Source of the DNA: CBDCWQ01 sp965223435
GTDB lineage: Bacteria; Myxococcota; Kuafuiibacteriia; Kuafuiibacteriales; Kuafuiibacteriaceae
Assembly (NCBI GenBank): GCA_965223435.1
Contig: CBDCWQ010000023.1
Coordinates: 868,001 to 932,000 of the forward strand
Length of the DNA stretch: 64,000 nt
Direction of reading: 5' to 3'
Part shown: in pieces, positions 60,865-64,000 of the stretch
Numbering within the stretch: position 1 is the stretch's first letter
Layout: each line of letters starts with the position of its first letter
Notes under the pieces: model-generated
The model's database searches: none
Told to the model about the DNA's origin: nothing
What the model saw: the letters and a program-made list of their open reading frames with translations, nothing else
Position numbers and translations under genes: made by a program

Positions 60865-61025
60865 TTCGACGCTGGACAACGCTCAAGGAGTTGGTCGCAC
60901 ATTTTTCTCATCGGCAACGGTACTTCCTTTTGCCACTTCTCATTGTTCTCCTTCTGGCCGGGGCCCTTCTCCTGGCGACGAGTACTCTGTCGTACGTAGC
61001 GCCTCTGGTGTACACCTTGTTCTGA
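60861..61025 (+). CDS. 54-residue DUF5989-like membrane protein
   Basis: Starting with the GTG at 60861, which overlaps the carbamoyltransferase stop (GTGA), the frame gives 54 residues: an amphipathic basic start (RRWTTLKELVAHFSHRQRYF), one helix (LLPLLIVLLLAGALLLA) and a short hydrophobic end (SYVAPLVYTLF). This matches, from memory, the small DUF5989 proteins that sit next to carbamoyltransferase genes in envelope-polysaccharide modification clusters. It is too short to be found by length filters. Its function in the decayed cluster is doubtful. Confidence 0.7.
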   Translation: MIRRWTTLKELVAHFSHRQRYFLLPLLIVLLLAGALLLATSTLSYVAPLVYTLF

Positions 61026-61201
61026 TCGCCCAGGGGGTTTTGGCGCCCATCCTGAGTTCGGCCCATCATTTATCCGACACGGGCGTTTTGAGTCCTGTCA
61101 CGCTTTCCTGTACTGGCGCCTATACGGGGGTGGGCGGTTGTGAGCCGCATTGGATAGGACGAGTAGGGTTGCCTCACCGAACGCCAAGGGAGAGAGAAAC
61201 A

Positions 61202-62557
61202 TTGAAAAACGCGGGTAAGTTCCGAAAATGGGCTGCCGACCGCTGTTTTATCGGAGTGGGGCTGTTTGTCCTCAGCATTGGGGGCGGCTCCCGGGCTTTG
61301 GGGCACGAGAACCTCAAGGATGGACCGGTCTCGAGGTTTGATGGCCGTCTCGCAACCTACATAGGGTATGCACTGCGAAAAAGTCCGGTCGTTCAAGCTT
61401 CGTTCGAGCGGTGGAGAGCGGAGACGCTTCGTATTTCGAGGGGCTATAGACTTCCTGAACCAACGATCAGCTACGGCTATTTTATTCAGAGTGTAGAGAC
61501 CCGGGTGGGGCCCCAGCGTCACAAGTTGAGTCTCGCGCAGACTTTTCCTTGGATGACCAAACTGAGCGCGAGGACCGAGGCCGCATCATTTCGTGCCTCC
61601 GCGGCGCGACGCCGGTTTGAAGCACTGGTCCTCGAAGTGAAGATGAGGACAGCCGAAGTCTACTGGCGTCTTTGGCTTGTTCAAGAGGAGCATCGTTTGA
61701 AATCTGAACATGATCTCGTGCTTGAGAATCTTGCGGGAACCATCAGGGGGCGCATCGAAACCGGTCGGGCCTCATTGGCCGACCTTAATCAGGTGGAGCT
61801 CGGCATAGCGAGGCATCACGACCACCACGGACAGCACCATGAGACCCTAAGATCTGTATCGGCAAGGCTGCGTGCTCGCATTGGTGCGCCCACAAAAGAT
61901 GATATGCTCACGGCGACCGACACCCCGGAGCAAGGCCCCATCTTAGAGTCTGCCACGGTCCTTAGGCGTTTGGCAGAGACGCATCCCCGGATTGAGGCGT
62001 TTGGGCTCATGGCGTCAGCGAGTGGAGCGCGCGCTCGAGCCGAAGCCGCAGATCGCTTGCCTCGATTTCGAGTGGGCATCGACTACATCGAAACGGGGGA
62101 AGCCGGTCCATCAAGCGTTGTTGGAAGTGGGAAGGACGCGATGATCGCCTCTTTGGGCATCAGTCTTCCCCTTTGGCTTGGAAGTTATCAAGACGCGGAG
62201 GATGCCGCTCGGGCCGACGGCCGGGCTCACATGGCGGATGGGGAAGCCGCTAGGCAAGAAGCCGCAGCTGATTTTCACGGTACGCTTGCGCGGGCACGTG
62301 ACGCGTATCGCCGGATCGGGCTCTATCGAGATACCCTGCTGCTTCAAGCTGAGACTACGTTTCGCTCTGTTTTAGGTGGGTATCAATCAGGACAAACCAC
62401 CGTTGCCGCTTCGCTCTTGGCGCAAAAGGATTTGCTCGAACTCCAACTGGAGCTCGCTCGAGCGCGTACAGAGTATGTCCGAGCGCTGGCCCGACTCCAA
62501 TACATCGTGGGTCGTCCGGTCAAGACTGCCACCGAACCGGAGGTTTTCGATGAGTAG
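61202..62557 (+). CDS. TolC/CusC-type outer-membrane efflux protein
   Basis: 451 residues from a TTG at 61202, with GGGAGAG eight bases upstream; the longer frame from 61040 lacks a ribosome site. A signal peptide (CFIGVGLFVLSIGGGSRALG) precedes two repeats of the OEP domain, which together form the trimeric beta-barrel and alpha-tunnel: GYALRKSPVVQASFERWRAE, EVYWRLWLVQEEHRLKSEHDL and, in the second half, TLARARDAYRRIGLYRDTLLLQAETTF, GGYQSGQTTVAASLLAQKDLLEL. Together with the next gene it is the outer-membrane part of a heavy-metal RND efflux pump. The stop overlaps the next gene start by eight bases (ATGAGTAG). Confidence 0.9.
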   Translation: MKNAGKFRKWAADRCFIGVGLFVLSIGGGSRALGHENLKDGPVSRFDGRLATYIGYALRKSPVVQASFERWRAETLRISRGYRLPEPTISYGYFIQSVETRVGPQRHKLSLAQTFPWMTKLSARTEAASFRASAARRRFEALVLEVKMRTAEVYWRLWLVQEEHRLKSEHDLVLENLAGTIRGRIETGRASLADLNQVELGIARHHDHHGQHHETLRSVSARLRARIGAPTKDDMLTATDTPEQGPILESATVLRRLAETHPRIEAFGLMASASGARARAEAADRLPRFRVGIDYIETGEAGPSSVVGSGKDAMIASLGISLPLWLGSYQDAEDAARADGRAHMADGEAARQEAAADFHGTLARARDAYRRIGLYRDTLLLQAETTFRSVLGGYQSGQTTVAASLLAQKDLLELQLELARARTEYVRALARLQYIVGRPVKTATEPEVFDE

Positions 62558-64000
62558 CTCAACTGAAAAAATGGTCAAAAAGTCTGTGCCTTGGGTCGCT
62601 CTACCGGTCGTTGCCATCGTATCCTATTTTTTGGGAAGATCGATTCTTGTCGAGCCTCATCCAAAGGCCGGTGACGATGGAACTCATGGCCATGCGACTG
62701 GCTCCGCAGTTAAAATCTGGACCTGTGCGATGCACCCCCAGATCCGGCGAGGCGATCCAGGGGTGTGTCCCATCTGTGCCATGGATTTGGTCCCCGTTCG
62801 CGCTGGCGCGGAAGACAGGCCTGCGTCACCCGAGCGCGTGGCGCTCTCCGAGCGGGCCAAGGTGCGGGCTCGTATCCAAACAACTCCGGTGCGGCGCCTC
62901 ACCGGTGGGGCGATTGAACGACGATTGCTTGGTCGAGTCGACTACGACGAAACGACGCTCCGCACGGTCACTGCCTGGGTGGGCGGACGGATCGACCGTT
63001 TACGCGTGCGCGTGACCGGTGAGCGGGTATCTTCCGGACAGAAAATCGCCACCTTGTACAGTCCAGAGGTTTATAGCGCCCACCAGGACTTGATCTCTGC
63101 GAGGCAGCAGCTTCAGCAGCTTTTTGCCGCTGCTACAACGGATGCACAGCGTGCCGCCCGAGTTGCGTTTGGGGCAGCACGAGATCGACTGCGACTTCTC
63201 GGCGTTCCGGAACGAGAATTGAAATCGATGGAACAAAAGAAGCGCCCGTCCGAACAAGTCGTGATTCGGACGCCGTTTGGCGGAACAGTCATCGAACGGC
63301 TTGCCACCGAAGGCAACTATGTCCAGACGGGGGCGGGCCTGTACCGCATTGCGGATCTTTCACAGCTTTGGGTACAGCTGGATGCGTACGAAAGCGATCT
63401 TCCATTTTTGGGCATTGGCCAGAGGGTCACGCTGACCGTCGAAGCGCTTCCAGAGGAGCAGTTCCCCGGGCGCATCACCTTCGTGGACCCCGTCGTCAAT
63501 CAACGGACCCGGACAACTCGGGTCCGCATCGAAGTGAAGAATCGCCAACGACGTCTGAGGCCCGGAATGTTCGCGGAGGCCACCGTTCAGGGGGCATCAC
63601 CAAGCGATGCACCTGACCGATTGGTCATTCCCCGAAGCGCGCCGCTGTTCACTGGCCGTCGCTCGGTGGTTTACGTTGAGGTTCCAGGCGCGAAGCGACC
63701 CACCTACGACGCGCGTGTGGTTCGGCTTGGAACGAGAATGGGCGATGCCTATCCAGTGGTTGCTGGTCTTTCAGAGGGTGAACGGGTCGTTACCCATGGC
63801 GCGTTTGCGCTCGATGCAGACCTTCAAATCCAGGGCGGTTCGTCCATGATGACGATGCCCGACGATCGCCAAGTCGGATCCTACGGTCGAGTCGTTCAAG
63901 TGTCCGATGAACAGCAAGCACACTTGGCCCAGGTCGTTGAGCGGTACCTCGCCATGCACGAGGCCTTTGCTGGTGACAGGCTTAAGGACGCCAAGAAGGC
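62550..64000 (+). CDS. RND efflux periplasmic adaptor, CusB type (3' end outside window)
   Basis: 483 codons from the ATG at 62550 and still open at the window end. A membrane anchor (SVPWVALPVVAIVSYFLG) is followed by a heavy-metal-binding domain (WTCAMHPQIRRGDPGVCPICAMDLVPV, with four conserved Cys/His-type ligands), a lipoyl/barrel-sandwich region (AWVGGRIDRLRVRVTGERVSSGQKI), an alpha-hairpin (VYSAHQDLISARQQLQQLF), a beta-barrel (RPGMFAEATVQ) and a membrane-proximal domain. The last residues (DEQQAHLAQVVERYLAMHEAFAGD) begin a DUF3347-like C-terminal domain found in metal-efflux adaptors. It links the TolC-type channel to an RND pump that should be encoded downstream; Cu/Ag is the likely cargo. 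Confidence 0.92.
   Translation, partial: MSSSTEKMVKKSVPWVALPVVAIVSYFLGRSILVEPHPKAGDDGTHGHATGSAVKIWTCAMHPQIRRGDPGVCPICAMDLVPVRAGAEDRPASPERVALSERAKVRARIQTTPVRRLTGGAIERRLLGRVDYDETTLRTVTAWVGGRIDRLRVRVTGERVSSGQKIATLYSPEVYSAHQDLISARQQLQQLFAAATTDAQRAARVAFGAARDRLRLLGVPERELKSMEQKKRPSEQVVIRTPFGGTVIERLATEGNYVQTGAGLYRIADLSQLWVQLDAYESDLPFLGIGQRVTLTVEALPEEQFPGRITFVDPVVNQRTRTTRVRIEVKNRQRRLRPGMFAEATVQGASPSDAPDRLVIPRSAPLFTGRRSVVYVEVPGAKRPTYDARVVRLGTRMGDAYPVVAGLSEGERVVTHGAFALDADLQIQGGSSMMTMPDDRQVGSYGRVVQVSDEQQAHLAQVVERYLAMHEAFAGDRLKDAKK

Noticed and set aside
1..64000. CRISPR arrays, rRNA or insertion sequences
   Set aside because: No regularly spaced repeats of CRISPR type, no rRNA signatures and no transposase-like protein were seen.

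Overview
The window looks like the chromosome of a Gram-negative bacterium of the Myxococcota / former Deltaproteobacteria type, possibly a predatory or Bradymonadia-like lineage. This is inferred from three things: the G+C-rich DNA, the many lipoproteins carrying von Willebrand A, thrombospondin type 3 (TSP3), LamG and cysteine-rich modules, and a recA promoter element that resembles the LexA box I recall for Myxococcus. No rRNA, tRNA, CRISPR array, phage or insertion sequence was recognised.

1-34.9 kb is mostly housekeeping genes mixed with lipoproteins. It holds the 3' end of dnaB, a TIM-barrel/TSP3 lipoprotein, cinA-recA, a doubly frameshifted lipoprotein gene, a PccB-type carboxyltransferase, a Rieske protein, an NTF2-fold protein, a lipoprotein/FHA/glutamine-amidotransferase run, two related VWA lipoproteins flanking serS-tsaC, a short-chain dehydrogenase, an SLC12-like transporter, a 2.6-kilo-residue exported protein, a methyltransferase/membrane-protein pair and an LplT-PlsC-type fusion.

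34.9-57.2 kb is dominated by exported proteins with eukaryote-like modules. These are a triple-LamG lipoprotein with a divergent AraC-type gene, a lytic transglycosylase, a two-gene unit of a short Omp85-like barrel and a lipoprotein with kinase-like motifs, a polysaccharide deacetylase with disintegrin-like repeats facing an alginate-lyase-like LamG protein, an antistasin-like cysteine-rich protein, and a second TIM-barrel protein whose barrel is split by a 12-unit TSP3 array. I read this as a surface and polysaccharide-processing region; the role is inferred.

57.2-64 kb carries a divergent aminoglycoside-phosphotransferase-like / APS-kinase-like pair, a dihydrofolate-reductase-like protein, a decayed carbamoyltransferase locus (an apparent SGNH-hydrolase N-terminus joined to a carbamoyltransferase C-terminus, followed by a 54-residue DUF5989-like membrane protein), and the start of a CusCB-type heavy-metal RND efflux operon cut by the window end.

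The best candidates for undescribed biology are the Omp85-like/kinase-like unit (42565-45626), the paralogous TIM-barrel/TSP3 proteins (1011-3437 and 54473-57157), the disintegrin-containing deacetylase (46100-49948) and the giant protein (23179-31050).
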